Positions 18,255 to 26,234 of a DNA stretch of 64,000 nucleotides are shown one piece after another (position 1 is the first letter of the stretch; every line of letters starts with the position of its first letter). The notes under the pieces are model-generated. The model made no database searches, was not told the DNA's origin, and was given only the letters and a program-made list of their open reading frames with translations. Origin of the DNA: Winogradskyella sp. (GTDB taxonomy: Bacteria > Bacteroidota > Bacteroidia > Flavobacteriales > Flavobacteriaceae); NCBI RefSeq assembly GCF_028282165.1, contig NZ_JANQIM010000041.1, positions 1-64,000 on the forward strand, given 5' to 3'. A program made the translations under genes and the position numbers.

Positions 18255-18824
18255 ATGAAAAATGTAATAGTAATAATCGCACTTATCGTAGCACCAATGA
18301 TTTCAGGAGCACAAAGCATCTTTGATAAATACGAAGATATGCCAGAAGTAGCTTCGGTTATCGTTAATCAAAAAATGTTTAGTATGATTGCTAGTATCGA
18401 CGTAGATATGGACGACCCTGAAGCTCAGCAATACATGGATATGGTAAAGAAGATTACCGGACTTAAAGTATTTACAACTGGTGATGAAAAAGTTTCAGCA
18501 GACATGAAGGCGACTGTGAGTAAATATTTAAAGTCATCTGAATTGGAGGAATTAATGCGTATTAAAGATGGTAACCAAACGGTGAAGTTTTATGTAAAAG
18601 AAGGTAAAGATGAAAACCATGTTAAAGAGCTATTAATGTTCGTTAGTGGATTAAAGGAGATTATGGATGGTGACATTGAAATTAACGGCAAAAAACGAGA
18701 ATTTGAAACAGTCTTATTAACACTGACGGGAGATATCGATTTAAGACAAGTGTCTAAAATCACTAACCAAATGGATATTCCTGGTGGTGATCAGTTGAAA
18801 AAAGCTGGCGACAAGAAAAATTAA
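18255..18824 (+). CDS. DUF4252 domain-containing secreted protein
   Basis: A 189-residue protein with a signal peptide (ends ISGAQS) and a DUF4252 domain (FDKYEDMPEVASVIVNQKMFSM, then LKVFTTGDEKVSADMKATV and LLTLTGDIDLRQVSKIT). DUF4252 proteins are periplasmic or envelope proteins of unknown function that are usually encoded in ECF sigma operons of Bacteroidota, as here. It is the third gene of the operon, 24 bp after the putative anti-sigma gene. Confidence 0.87.
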   Translation: MKNVIVIIALIVAPMISGAQSIFDKYEDMPEVASVIVNQKMFSMIASIDVDMDDPEAQQYMDMVKKITGLKVFTTGDEKVSADMKATVSKYLKSSELEELMRIKDGNQTVKFYVKEGKDENHVKELLMFVSGLKEIMDGDIEINGKKREFETVLLTLTGDIDLRQVSKITNQMDIPGGDQLKKAGDKKN

Positions 18825-18835
18825 TAGCATAAAAT

Positions 18836-19375
18836 ATGGGACAATCAATCAAAAAATTATCAGTAATTGGCTTCTTGGTTGCAACTTTAATGAGTTGCAA
18901 CCAAGGTCCTACTTTACAAACGTACTTTGTAGATAATGAGTTAAAACCTGGTTATTCTCAAATCGACGCGCCTACCAGTCTAATTAATGTCGATGAAATT
19001 GAAATGACCGATGAGCAACGCGAAGCTTATAAATCTGTGGATAAGCTTAACATTTTGGTTTATACACCTACAGACTCTTTAGAAGGTATTGGTGCTGAAA
19101 TTGAGAAAGTAAATCAGATATTAAAAAACCCAAAATACGAAGAACTCATTAGAGGTAATACCATAGACGGAAAGTTTAGTGTAAAATATATTGGCGAAGT
19201 AGATAATGTAGATGAGGTTATTCTCTTTGGAAGCTCTGAAGATAGAGGTTTTGTTATAGCCCGTTTACTAGGTGATAATATGAATGCAGGTAAAATTTAT
19301 TCCTTGAGAACTGTTCTGCAGAATGCAAATTTTGATAATTCGAACCTTAATGGTCTAACTGACTTTTTTAAATAA
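18836..19375 (+). CDS. DUF4252 domain-containing lipoprotein
   Basis: A 179-residue lipoprotein (lipobox LMSC, Cys20) and a second, diverged DUF4252 protein: TYFVDNELKPGYSQIDAPTS, LNILVYTPTDSLEG and a hydrophobic strand EVILFGSSEDRGFVIARLLG. It follows the first copy by 11 bp and ends the sigma operon. One partner is soluble or periplasmic and the other lipid-anchored, so the two may act together at the envelope, but the function is unknown. Confidence 0.83.
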   Translation: MGQSIKKLSVIGFLVATLMSCNQGPTLQTYFVDNELKPGYSQIDAPTSLINVDEIEMTDEQREAYKSVDKLNILVYTPTDSLEGIGAEIEKVNQILKNPKYEELIRGNTIDGKFSVKYIGEVDNVDEVILFGSSEDRGFVIARLLGDNMNAGKIYSLRTVLQNANFDNSNLNGLTDFFK

Positions 19376-19400
19376 ATGGTAATTATTTAAATGTTAATGT

Positions 19401-19438
19401 AAATCGTCTTGGAGTTATTCTTCAGGACGATTTTTTTT
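19401..19438 (+). terminator. Terminator of the ECF sigma operon
   Basis: An 11-bp stem with one G:U pair (19401-19411 with 19423-19433) is followed by eight T. It overlaps the last codons and the stop codon (19415-19417) of the convergent small gene. Confidence 0.82.
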
Positions 19439-19621
19439 ACTGTTATTTTTCAGAGCGTGCCAAGATGCTATGATGAACAAAACCCCAAAACTACCAAATA
19501 GTAAGGCTTTAACTATAAAGTAATCTAGAATTTTCAATAAGCCCGCTATAAAAAAACCCACACCGATAATACCTACTATAGTTAGTGCTAAAGAGTTTCT
19601 ATTTAATGGGAATAAATTCAT
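19415..19621 (-). CDS. Small membrane protein, function unknown
   Basis: A 68-residue protein with two hydrophobic segments (about residues 10-30, LALTIVGIIGVGFFIAGLLKI, given by position, and 34-55), and a short basic, polar tail. I recognise no family. Its ATG overlaps the stop of purB by 4 bp, so it is translated with purB in the same leftward unit; this pairing supports it being a real gene. Confidence 0.72.
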   Translation of the reverse strand: MNLFPLNRNSLALTIVGIIGVGFFIAGLLKILDYFIVKALLFGSFGVLFIIASWHALKNNSKKNRPEE

Positions 19622-20961
19622 ATACCTGTATAATTGCTTGGCGAAATGGCTTTTAATTCTGTCTTAATGGTGTCTGAGACTTCTAAAGTATCAATAAAAT
19701 CTGAAATAGATGTTTTAGTAATGATTTCATTGGTTCTGGTCAATCCTTTTAAAGCCTCATAAGGATTAGGATAACCTTCACGTCTCAGTATGGTTTGTAC
19801 GGCTTCAGCGACAACAGCCCAGTTTTGTTCTAGATCCTGTTCAAATTTATCAGCATTTAAAAGCAGTTTCCCTAAGCCTTTTAAGGTCGATTTAAAACCA
19901 ATGATTGTATGGCCAAAAGGCACTCCAACATTACGTAATACAGTACTATCTGTTAAGTCACGTTGTAATCTAGAAATAGGTAATTTACTAGCTAAATGCT
20001 CAAAAATAGCATTAGCAATACCTAAGTTACCTTCACTATTTTCAAAGTCGATTGGGTTAACTTTATGCGGCATTGCAGAACTGCCAATTTCTCCCTTTTT
20101 AATTTTTTGCTTAAAGTAATCCATAGACACATACGTCCAGATATCCCTATCCAAATCTATAATAATGGTGTTGATACGCTTTAAGGCATCAAACAAAGCA
20201 GCCATGTGATCGTAGTGTTCTATCTGCGTGGTAGGAAAAGAATGCTGTAAGCCCAGCTTTTCTTGAACAAATGCAGTTCCGAAGGCCTTCCAATCAATAT
20301 TCGGATAGGCTACTTTATGAGCATTGAAATTCCCTGTAGCTCCACCAAACTTTGCAGCGCTCGGGATGTCGTTTAAAAGATTAAACTGTTCTTTTAATCG
20401 CACAGCAAATACCTCAATTTCTTTGCCAAGTCTTGTAGGCGATGCCGGCTGGCCATGTGTTCTAGCCAACATTGGTATAGCGTCCCATTCTTTTGATAAC
20501 TCTTCAATCTTATTGAGCAATGTTAAGTATTCAGGCACATAAACCGTGTTCATGGCTTCCTTTATACTGAGAGGGATTGCCGTGTTGTTAATGTCTTGGG
20601 AGGTCAATCCAAAATGAATAAACTCTTTATAATCTGATAAACCTAAGGCATCAAATTTTTCCTTTATGAAGTATTCAACTGCTTTTACATCGTGATTGGT
20701 GACTTTTTCAATGGCTTTAATAGCAGAGGCATCAATAGGTGTAAAATTCTTATAAATAGCTCTTAAATCTTCAAAAACAGATGGCGATACCGATTTTAGT
20801 TGCGGCAATGGTAATTCACAAAGCGCTATAAAGTATTCGACCTCTACTAAAACACGATATTTAATCAGTGCTTCTTCAGAAAAAAAATTGCCTAAAGCCT
20901 CTACTTTAGACCTATATCTACCATCGATGGGTGAAATTGCGCTAAGTGCTGAAAGTGCCAT
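19618..20961 (-). CDS. purB: Adenylosuccinate lyase
   Basis: PurB removes fumarate from SAICAR and from adenylosuccinate, two steps of purine synthesis. The 447-residue protein starts with MALSALSAISPIDGRYRSKV, has THGQPASPTRLGKE around residue 165 (catalytic His region) and the superfamily signature GSSAMPHKVNPIDFEN near 290 with the catalytic serine. Length is typical of the PurB form. It precedes a small membrane gene with a 4-bp overlap and follows a HEAT-like protein gene on the same strand. Confidence 0.97.
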   Translation of the reverse strand: MALSALSAISPIDGRYRSKVEALGNFFSEEALIKYRVLVEVEYFIALCELPLPQLKSVSPSVFEDLRAIYKNFTPIDASAIKAIEKVTNHDVKAVEYFIKEKFDALGLSDYKEFIHFGLTSQDINNTAIPLSIKEAMNTVYVPEYLTLLNKIEELSKEWDAIPMLARTHGQPASPTRLGKEIEVFAVRLKEQFNLLNDIPSAAKFGGATGNFNAHKVAYPNIDWKAFGTAFVQEKLGLQHSFPTTQIEHYDHMAALFDALKRINTIIIDLDRDIWTYVSMDYFKQKIKKGEIGSSAMPHKVNPIDFENSEGNLGIANAIFEHLASKLPISRLQRDLTDSTVLRNVGVPFGHTIIGFKSTLKGLGKLLLNADKFEQDLEQNWAVVAEAVQTILRREGYPNPYEALKGLTRTNEIITKTSISDFIDTLEVSDTIKTELKAISPSNYTGI

Positions 20962-21047
20962 TTGCTCTGAAAATTTGAAGCATCAAAGATAGCAAAGTTA
21001 GCTTGAAGCACGAAGTACCTAGCAAGAAGTTTTTTGAATTTGATATT

Positions 21048-21617
21048 TCAGTTTTTTGAATTTATCCTTTTTAGGATATGCTTAGCCCTAGCTTTAAAAC
21101 CAGAAGTCTGAATCTGAAAATCGCGTTCGAGAATCAAGGCAAGTTCGGGATGAATCCAATCATATTCATTTCCCAATAAGTATAAGGAATTCATCGAGTA
21201 GGCTTTGGGAGCTGTTTTCTCGTCGTTAATCATCCAATCAAAACAAACCTCTACAATTCTTTCTTTGTGCACTTCGGTAAGGGCTGTTTTAATAGCATTG
21301 TCATTTTTAGAATAATACGCTTTGATGAGGTATTCACAAATCTTAGCTACGGGACGCACAGCAGGATCGAGATGTACTTTTGAAATATTTTCAGCAAACA
21401 TATCGAGATGTGGGATAATAGCCTCTAGTTGTTCTCCACACATAAACTCAAATACCCAAGCGGCTCGACACGATATTTTATCATCGACTTCAAAAAGGAT
21501 TTCCAGCAGCGGTTTTACCAATTCAGGATGGTCTATAACGAGATGGGCGTAGTACAATCGCTTTTCTCTTGAATGATTAACATAATTTAATTCCTTATAA
21601 AGTTGGTCTTTTGTCAA
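21048..21617 (-). CDS. HEAT-like alpha-helical protein next to purB
   Basis: A 189-residue soluble protein made of paired helices resembling HEAT/ARM repeats (YAHLVIDHPELVKPLLEILF, then VDDKISCRAAWVFEFMC and IIPHLDMFAENIS). I do not see catalytic motifs. Relatives are found upstream of purB in flavobacteria and are sometimes mislabelled adenylosuccinate lyase because of this position; it has none of the lyase signatures. It probably scaffolds protein contacts. It is 86 bp upstream of purB on the same strand. Confidence 0.75.
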   Translation of the reverse strand: MTKDQLYKELNYVNHSREKRLYYAHLVIDHPELVKPLLEILFEVDDKISCRAAWVFEFMCGEQLEAIIPHLDMFAENISKVHLDPAVRPVAKICEYLIKAYYSKNDNAIKTALTEVHKERIVEVCFDWMINDEKTAPKAYSMNSLYLLGNEYDWIHPELALILERDFQIQTSGFKARAKHILKRINSKN

Positions 21618-21712
21618 AATAATAGTGTCTATTTGATTGTTTTAAACTGTTTGGGATGAGTGAAAATTTGTGCTAAATTTAACGGTTTTCAATACAATTT
21701 TCTTTCGAAAAT

Positions 21713-21725
21713 CACTCAAACTGAC
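21713..21725 (+). repeat. Degenerate arm of a palindromic intergenic repeat
   Basis: CACTCAAACTGAC matches, with one change, the right arm (CACTCGAACTGAC) of the repeats at 42751-42867 and 55848-55988. A possible left arm, GATGAGTG, lies near 21655. Confidence 0.5.
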
Positions 21726-21759
21726 GTAATTTGAGGTTCTAAATTAATCAAAAAACACG

Positions 21760-22236
21760 ATGAAAAAATTACTTAAAAGACTCGGTCTGGTTTTATTGGT
21801 GATATTCGTTATTACTCAATTTTTTAGGCGAGAAAAAAATGATGGTGATATTGCTTCGGTGAATGCGTTTCTCAAAGATACCAATCCACCAGAAGATGTA
21901 AAAGTTATTCTGAAAACAGCTTGTTTCGATTGCCATAGCGACCACACGCGTTATCCATGGTATAACAGTATTACTCCAGTAAATTATTGGTTAGCTGACC
22001 ATATAAGACATGGCAAAGGTGAGTTTAATGTGTCTAAATGGAATGATTATTCGGACAAGCAAAAAGATCATAAATTAAAGGAACTATCGGAAGAAGTGGA
22101 AGAGCGACACATGCCGTTACCTAGTTATACATGGACGCATGGTGATGCAAAATTGTCAGATGAGCAAATTGAAGCTATTGAAAATTGGGTAGAAACAGTT
22201 CGTATAAAATATGTTTTTTTAAGGAACCCGCAATAG
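21760..22236 (+). CDS. Haem-binding domain protein (c-type haem motif)
   Basis: A 158-residue protein with an N-terminal membrane segment (LGLVLLVIFVITQFF, residues 8-22) and a soluble domain outside the cytoplasm. CFDCH (around residue 53) fits CxxCH, the covalent haem c attachment motif, followed by HTRYPWYNSITPVNYWLADHI, characteristic of the Bacteroidota haem-binding domain (PF14376-like). A histidine/methionine pair further on (ERHMPLPSY) could supply the other ligand. It may carry electrons or sense redox state; the partner is unknown. Single gene. Confidence 0.85.
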   Translation: MKKLLKRLGLVLLVIFVITQFFRREKNDGDIASVNAFLKDTNPPEDVKVILKTACFDCHSDHTRYPWYNSITPVNYWLADHIRHGKGEFNVSKWNDYSDKQKDHKLKELSEEVEERHMPLPSYTWTHGDAKLSDEQIEAIENWVETVRIKYVFLRNPQ

Positions 22237-22358
22237 TGGAAAATTAAAAGTTATAATAGAATTTAAATAAGTTACTGTACCAATCCAAGATTACCTATGG
22301 TAAGATGTATTAAGGTATAATTATCTTTCTTAATAGTCATTAATATGATTTAATTCGC

Positions 22359-22378
22359 GTAAAGTAGCTCTACTTTAC
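22359..22378. repeat. Short perfect inverted repeat
   Basis: GTAAAGTAG (22359-22367) and CTACTTTAC (22370-22378) form a perfect 9-bp palindrome with 2 bases between. It lies 123 bp after the haem gene and is not directly followed by a T run, so it is a poor terminator; it could be an operator for the downstream membrane gene. Confidence 0.4.
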
Positions 22379-22482
22379 TAACTGATTTTTTATTTAGAAT
22401 TTATCTAAATAATTTTTATTTGCAACGATTCGTGCTTAATTTTGCATTTCCATTAAAATTTAAATAGATAATCTTATAGCAT

Positions 22483-22890
22483 TTGAGTTTAAAGAAAGTT
22501 ATTTTATCAGCGTTTATTTTATTGATGTTCGGTACTATATTAGAGCTGTATCTACTTAATCATTATGAGGATGTATTGCAACTTATACCTATATTTTGTA
22601 TAGGTTTGGTCATTGTAATGGTGATTATTTTAGTTTTTCTACGAACAAAATTAGTCAAAGGTATATTCAAGCTGTTACTTATAGTTTCAGCACTCAGCGG
22701 TATTTACGGTGTTTTTTTACACCTTAGAGCTAACTATGAGTTTGAATTAGAAATGAAACCTACGGCAAATGATTGGGATCTATTTTTTGAAAGTCTTTCA
22801 GGTGCATTACCAGCACTTGCGCCTTTTAGTATGGTAGTTTTAGCATTAATTGGTTATTCATATTTAATACTTATAAATCAAAAACAATGA
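22483..22890 (+). CDS. Four-segment membrane protein, function unknown
   Basis: A 135-residue protein with four hydrophobic segments (residues about 5-22, 32-52, 58-75, 108-130) and few charged residues. No family recognised. An in-frame stop (TAG at 22477-22479) lies just upstream and there is no ATG, so the TTG at 22483 is the likely start; the first in-frame ATG is 15 codons later, inside the first hydrophobic segment. TAATTTTG at 22437-22444 could be its promoter. It overlaps the next gene by 4 bp (ATGA). Confidence 0.72.
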   Translation: MSLKKVILSAFILLMFGTILELYLLNHYEDVLQLIPIFCIGLVIVMVIILVFLRTKLVKGIFKLLLIVSALSGIYGVFLHLRANYEFELEMKPTANDWDLFFESLSGALPALAPFSMVVLALIGYSYLILINQKQ

Positions 22891-23591
22891 AAAATATCGT
22901 AAAGTTACTCGCAGTATTCGTTTTAATAGGAACATGTTTAGTATCCTGTAAAAATTCAGAAGAAGAAAAGCAGCAAGCGAAAAACACTTCTGAAACCACA
23001 GAGAAGGAGGTCAAAACAGAGACTGAAAAAGAAGCTGTTTCATCGACTACAAAAGTTCTAAATGTAAATCTAGCAACTGAAGCTGATTTAAATACTTTAG
23101 GCCTTTCTTCTGAAATCATCTCGCAGATATTAGAAAAAAGACCATTTCTTAACATGAACGATTTGGATGCCATGCTTCAAGGTGTTAATAAAGAAGAGCT
23201 TTATAAAAAAATGTTTGTTCCATTTAATTTGAATAACACCGCAGAAGATGACTTTAAGATTATTCCTGGGGTCGGTGATCGTATGGCACATGAGTTTGAA
23301 GAGTATAGACCATATACCAGTGTAAAACAATTTAAGAGAGAGATTGGTAAGTATGTTGATGAAAATGAAGTTGAGCGCTATTTAAATTATGTGTTTGTTC
23401 CAGTAGAATTAAATACGGCTTCTGAAGATGACATCAAAGCATTACCTGGTGTTGGAAATCGCATGGCGCATGAATTTGAGGAATATAGACCATATTCTAG
23501 TATGAGTCAGTTTAGAAAAGAAATTGGGAAGTATGTTGATGATAAAGAATTAAAGCGTTTAGAGCGTTTTGTTTATTTAAAAGAAAAGTAA
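22887..23591 (+). CDS. Lipoprotein of tandem helix-hairpin-helix units
   Basis: A 234-residue lipoprotein (lipobox LVSC, Cys21) with a polar, E/K/T-rich linker (22-50) and three ComEA-like helix-hairpin-helix units: 53-95 (degenerate, LGLSSEIISQILEKRPF), 115-165 (IPGVGDRMAHEFEEYRPY) and 175-225 (LPGVGNRMAHEFEEYRPY). The last two are near-identical and offset by 60 residues. HhH motifs usually bind DNA without sequence preference, here outside the cytoplasm, so DNA capture or protein contact at the envelope is inferred. Translation is coupled to the membrane gene before it. Confidence 0.83.
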   Translation: MKNIVKLLAVFVLIGTCLVSCKNSEEEKQQAKNTSETTEKEVKTETEKEAVSSTTKVLNVNLATEADLNTLGLSSEIISQILEKRPFLNMNDLDAMLQGVNKEELYKKMFVPFNLNNTAEDDFKIIPGVGDRMAHEFEEYRPYTSVKQFKREIGKYVDENEVERYLNYVFVPVELNTASEDDIKALPGVGNRMAHEFEEYRPYSSMSQFRKEIGKYVDDKELKRLERFVYLKEK

Positions 23592-23640
23592 AATTAAAAT
23601 TGCCATGCAGTTTTATGATTTTGGTATTAGTAATTTCCAA

Positions 23641-23675
23641 TTAAAAGGTTGTTATGGTTTGTAGCAACCTTTTAA
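23641..23675 (+). promoter_or_regulatory. Hairpin enclosing the start codon of the glycosyltransferase gene
   Basis: TTAAAAGGTTG (23641-23651) pairs perfectly with CAACCTTTTAA (23665-23675), an 11-bp stem. The ATG (23654-23656) lies in the 13-base loop. It may end transcripts from the HhH operon, limit translation of the next gene, or both. There is only a weak T-rich stretch after it. Confidence 0.55.
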
Positions 23676-24901
23676 TTATTGGTTTTGTTTGGCCAGAGCC
23701 CAAAAGTTCTGCAGCTGGTAGTCGCATGTTGCAGTTGATTGAACAATTTCAAAAACAAGGATATGCCATTACGTTTGCTTCAGCCGCAAAGACTTCCGAT
23801 AATACTTATGACTTATCCCAAATTGGTGTAAAAACTCAAGATATTCTTTTAAACGATAGCTCTTTTGATGATTTTATTGCTGAGCTTCAACCGAACATAG
23901 TGTTATTCGATCGGTTTATGATCGAAGAACAGTATGGTTGGCGTGTTGCTGAGCAGTGTCCTGAGGCCTTACGTATTTTAGATACTGAGGATTTTCATGG
24001 TCTCCGAAAGGCTAGGGAATTGGCTTTAAAAGACGGTGTTGAATTATCTACGGATCATTTGCAAAACGATATCACAAAGCGCGAAATTGCGAGCATATAT
24101 CGCTGCGATTTAAGCCTAATGATTTCTCAAGCAGAAATAGATATTTTATTTCAACAGTTTAAGATTGATAAAAGCTTACTTTATTATTTACCATTTCTGT
24201 TAGAACCTATTTCTGAAAACACGACCAGTGGATTACCAACGTTTGAAGAACGCCAACATTTTGTTACCATAGGAAACTTTTTGCATCCACCTAACTACGA
24301 TGCTACGTTGTATCTCAAACAAAGTATTTGGCCATTGATACGTCAACAATTACTCCCAATGGCCATCGGGATAGAATTACATGTCTATGGCGCTTATGAA
24401 TCGCAAAAGGTTACCCAATTGCATAATGAAAGGGAAGGGTTTCTCATCAAAGGTTTTGCGGAAAGTGTTAGTGAGGTAATGCGAAATGCCAAAGTATGCT
24501 TAGCACCATTACGTTTTGGCGCAGGACTCAAAGGAAAACTCATCGATGCCATGCAAAACGGTACACCTTGCATGATGTCTACCATTGCAGCAGAAGGTAT
24601 GTTTGGGAAATTAAATCCCAACGGCTTTATTTTAGATAACATTGAAGCTTTTGCCCAAAACGCTGTTGAGCTTTATACAGATTCTGACATTTGGAAAGAA
24701 AAGCAGAGTAATGGCTATAAGGTCTTAAATGAACGTTTTGATAAAACCAGTTTTGCAAATGCGTTTGCAGAAAAAATAGAGCAGTTAAAAAAGGATCTAA
24801 AGTGTCATCGTCAAAATAACTTTTTTGGGACTATGTTGCAACACCAAACCTTACAAAGTACCAAGTATTTAAGTAAGTGGATAGAAGAGAAGAATAAATG
24901 A
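23654..24901 (+). CDS. Glycosyltransferase, GT4-like
   Basis: A 415-residue cytoplasmic GT-B enzyme. The N-terminal domain starts LLIIGFVWPEPKSSAAGSR, with a sugar-acceptor-side Rossmann fold. The C-terminal nucleotide-sugar domain contains FVTIGNFLHPPNYDAT, FLIKGFAESVSEVMRNAKVCLAPLRFGAGLKGKLIDAM (landmarks near residues 195 and 275-310) and the PCMMSTIAAEGM turn. The acceptor is unknown; surface glycan or glycoprotein synthesis is likely. The ATG at 23654 is the only start in frame (stop TAA at 23642-23644) and lies in a hairpin loop. Confidence 0.87.
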   Translation: MVCSNLLIIGFVWPEPKSSAAGSRMLQLIEQFQKQGYAITFASAAKTSDNTYDLSQIGVKTQDILLNDSSFDDFIAELQPNIVLFDRFMIEEQYGWRVAEQCPEALRILDTEDFHGLRKARELALKDGVELSTDHLQNDITKREIASIYRCDLSLMISQAEIDILFQQFKIDKSLLYYLPFLLEPISENTTSGLPTFEERQHFVTIGNFLHPPNYDATLYLKQSIWPLIRQQLLPMAIGIELHVYGAYESQKVTQLHNEREGFLIKGFAESVSEVMRNAKVCLAPLRFGAGLKGKLIDAMQNGTPCMMSTIAAEGMFGKLNPNGFILDNIEAFAQNAVELYTDSDIWKEKQSNGYKVLNERFDKTSFANAFAEKIEQLKKDLKCHRQNNFFGTMLQHQTLQSTKYLSKWIEEKNK

Positions 24902-24915
24902 AGTATGTTGTGTCT

Positions 24916-26016
24916 TTAGCTGCTCAATTTTAAGGATACTCCCATTTTTTTAAGATCTCTTATTAACCATTTTTCATCCGTTATTTGCCCCATTAAATAT
25001 AGACCAGGATTTTTAATGGGTTTGTTTATGTACTGATTTAGAAGTGCAGTTAGAGCCATAGCTGTAAGCTCGTAACTATTATTAGATAGTAGACTGATCT
25101 TTACATTTTTAGTCTTACCCTCATGTATTCCGCTTGCTTTCAAAACAAGTTTTGCTTTCGGTAACGTCGTAATTTTATGCTTAATTCTGTTAAAAAATAA
25201 TCTACTGCATATGTTTAGGCTTAAGTTTTTATTTATATATCCTAAGACCACAGCTAAAGGAAAAATGAAATTGTCTATATATGGACCAAACCCAGCCGTG
25301 TAAACAGCACAATCGTTTAGCCCTAATTCTTTCTCTATACCATGGATTTCTTTCATTTGCGCTGGGTAGCATTGCATTCGACCAAAATGTTCTGAAAAAT
25401 CGAAAGTTACAGCATCTTTATAACTTGCTTTTCTCCAAGCTTTATTTTCGAGCATAAGCGCATTAGACTTAATAACTTCATAGATTATTTCTTTGATCGC
25501 TTCTGGTTGTTGAAAGAAACCATCCATAGCCATCATTAGCTTAGCCTCATCATATTGGTTAAAATGCGAACTGGCAAATCGAATCAAAGGCGCTATTATC
25601 CCGGGATGAAATCCACATTGAGTGATAAATATTCGGTTTTTATCCTTAATCGTTTTTTCAAATTTAGCAAGCTTGTCTACCACGTCACTTCTCATTAAAA
25701 TATCCATTAAATCAATATTACTTTCAAGGGCCGCTTCAGCAATTAAGGACATTTGATTTGGCACAGTTGCTGTAATAATTGCTAAATCTATATTTTTGAA
25801 ATTGGATAAAAGCGAGTTTTTATCAGTCGCATCTACAATTGAAAAATCAACTTTGCTTTTTGGGTATTTAGCATGCAGCGTATCTTTTAATAACTTGGCT
25901 TTCTGTTTGTTTCGCCCTCCAATAATGATATTAAAATCAAAAAATTTCAATAAATACTCTACAACATATCTACCTACGCCACCGTATCCACCGAGTACTA
26001 GCACATTATTTGTCAT
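24916..26016 (-). CDS. Saccharopine dehydrogenase-like NAD(P)-binding oxidoreductase
   Basis: A 366-residue protein with an N-terminal Rossmann fold (VLVLGGYGGVGRYVVEYLL, dinucleotide-binding GxGGxG variant; NIIIGGRNKQKAKLL; AIITATVPNQM). The C-terminal half matches saccharopine-dehydrogenase-like proteins (FITQCGFHPGIIAPLIRF). These often act on amino acids, lipids or unknown metabolites; the substrate cannot be read from sequence. It ends 15 bp from the convergent glycosyltransferase and has no operon partner. Confidence 0.8.
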   Translation of the reverse strand: MTNNVLVLGGYGGVGRYVVEYLLKFFDFNIIIGGRNKQKAKLLKDTLHAKYPKSKVDFSIVDATDKNSLLSNFKNIDLAIITATVPNQMSLIAEAALESNIDLMDILMRSDVVDKLAKFEKTIKDKNRIFITQCGFHPGIIAPLIRFASSHFNQYDEAKLMMAMDGFFQQPEAIKEIIYEVIKSNALMLENKAWRKASYKDAVTFDFSEHFGRMQCYPAQMKEIHGIEKELGLNDCAVYTAGFGPYIDNFIFPLAVVLGYINKNLSLNICSRLFFNRIKHKITTLPKAKLVLKASGIHEGKTKNVKISLLSNNSYELTAMALTALLNQYINKPIKNPGLYLMGQITDEKWLIRDLKKMGVSLKLSS

Positions 26017-26234
26017 TTTATTGGATTTTAATAAGTTATTTAATTTATGACATTGTAAAGCGATTAATAAATCTAAACATATATTTTAAAAACTTTATGA
26101 GTAAACCATCTAGACCTTTTAGAGTTCTAAGTGATGGATTAAGAGGATTGAACAGAAGAATAGATGATTGTTTTGTAATTAAATTACTCCATGTAAATGA
26201 GAACTTACCTGTCTATTTGAGTACATTATTGAAC

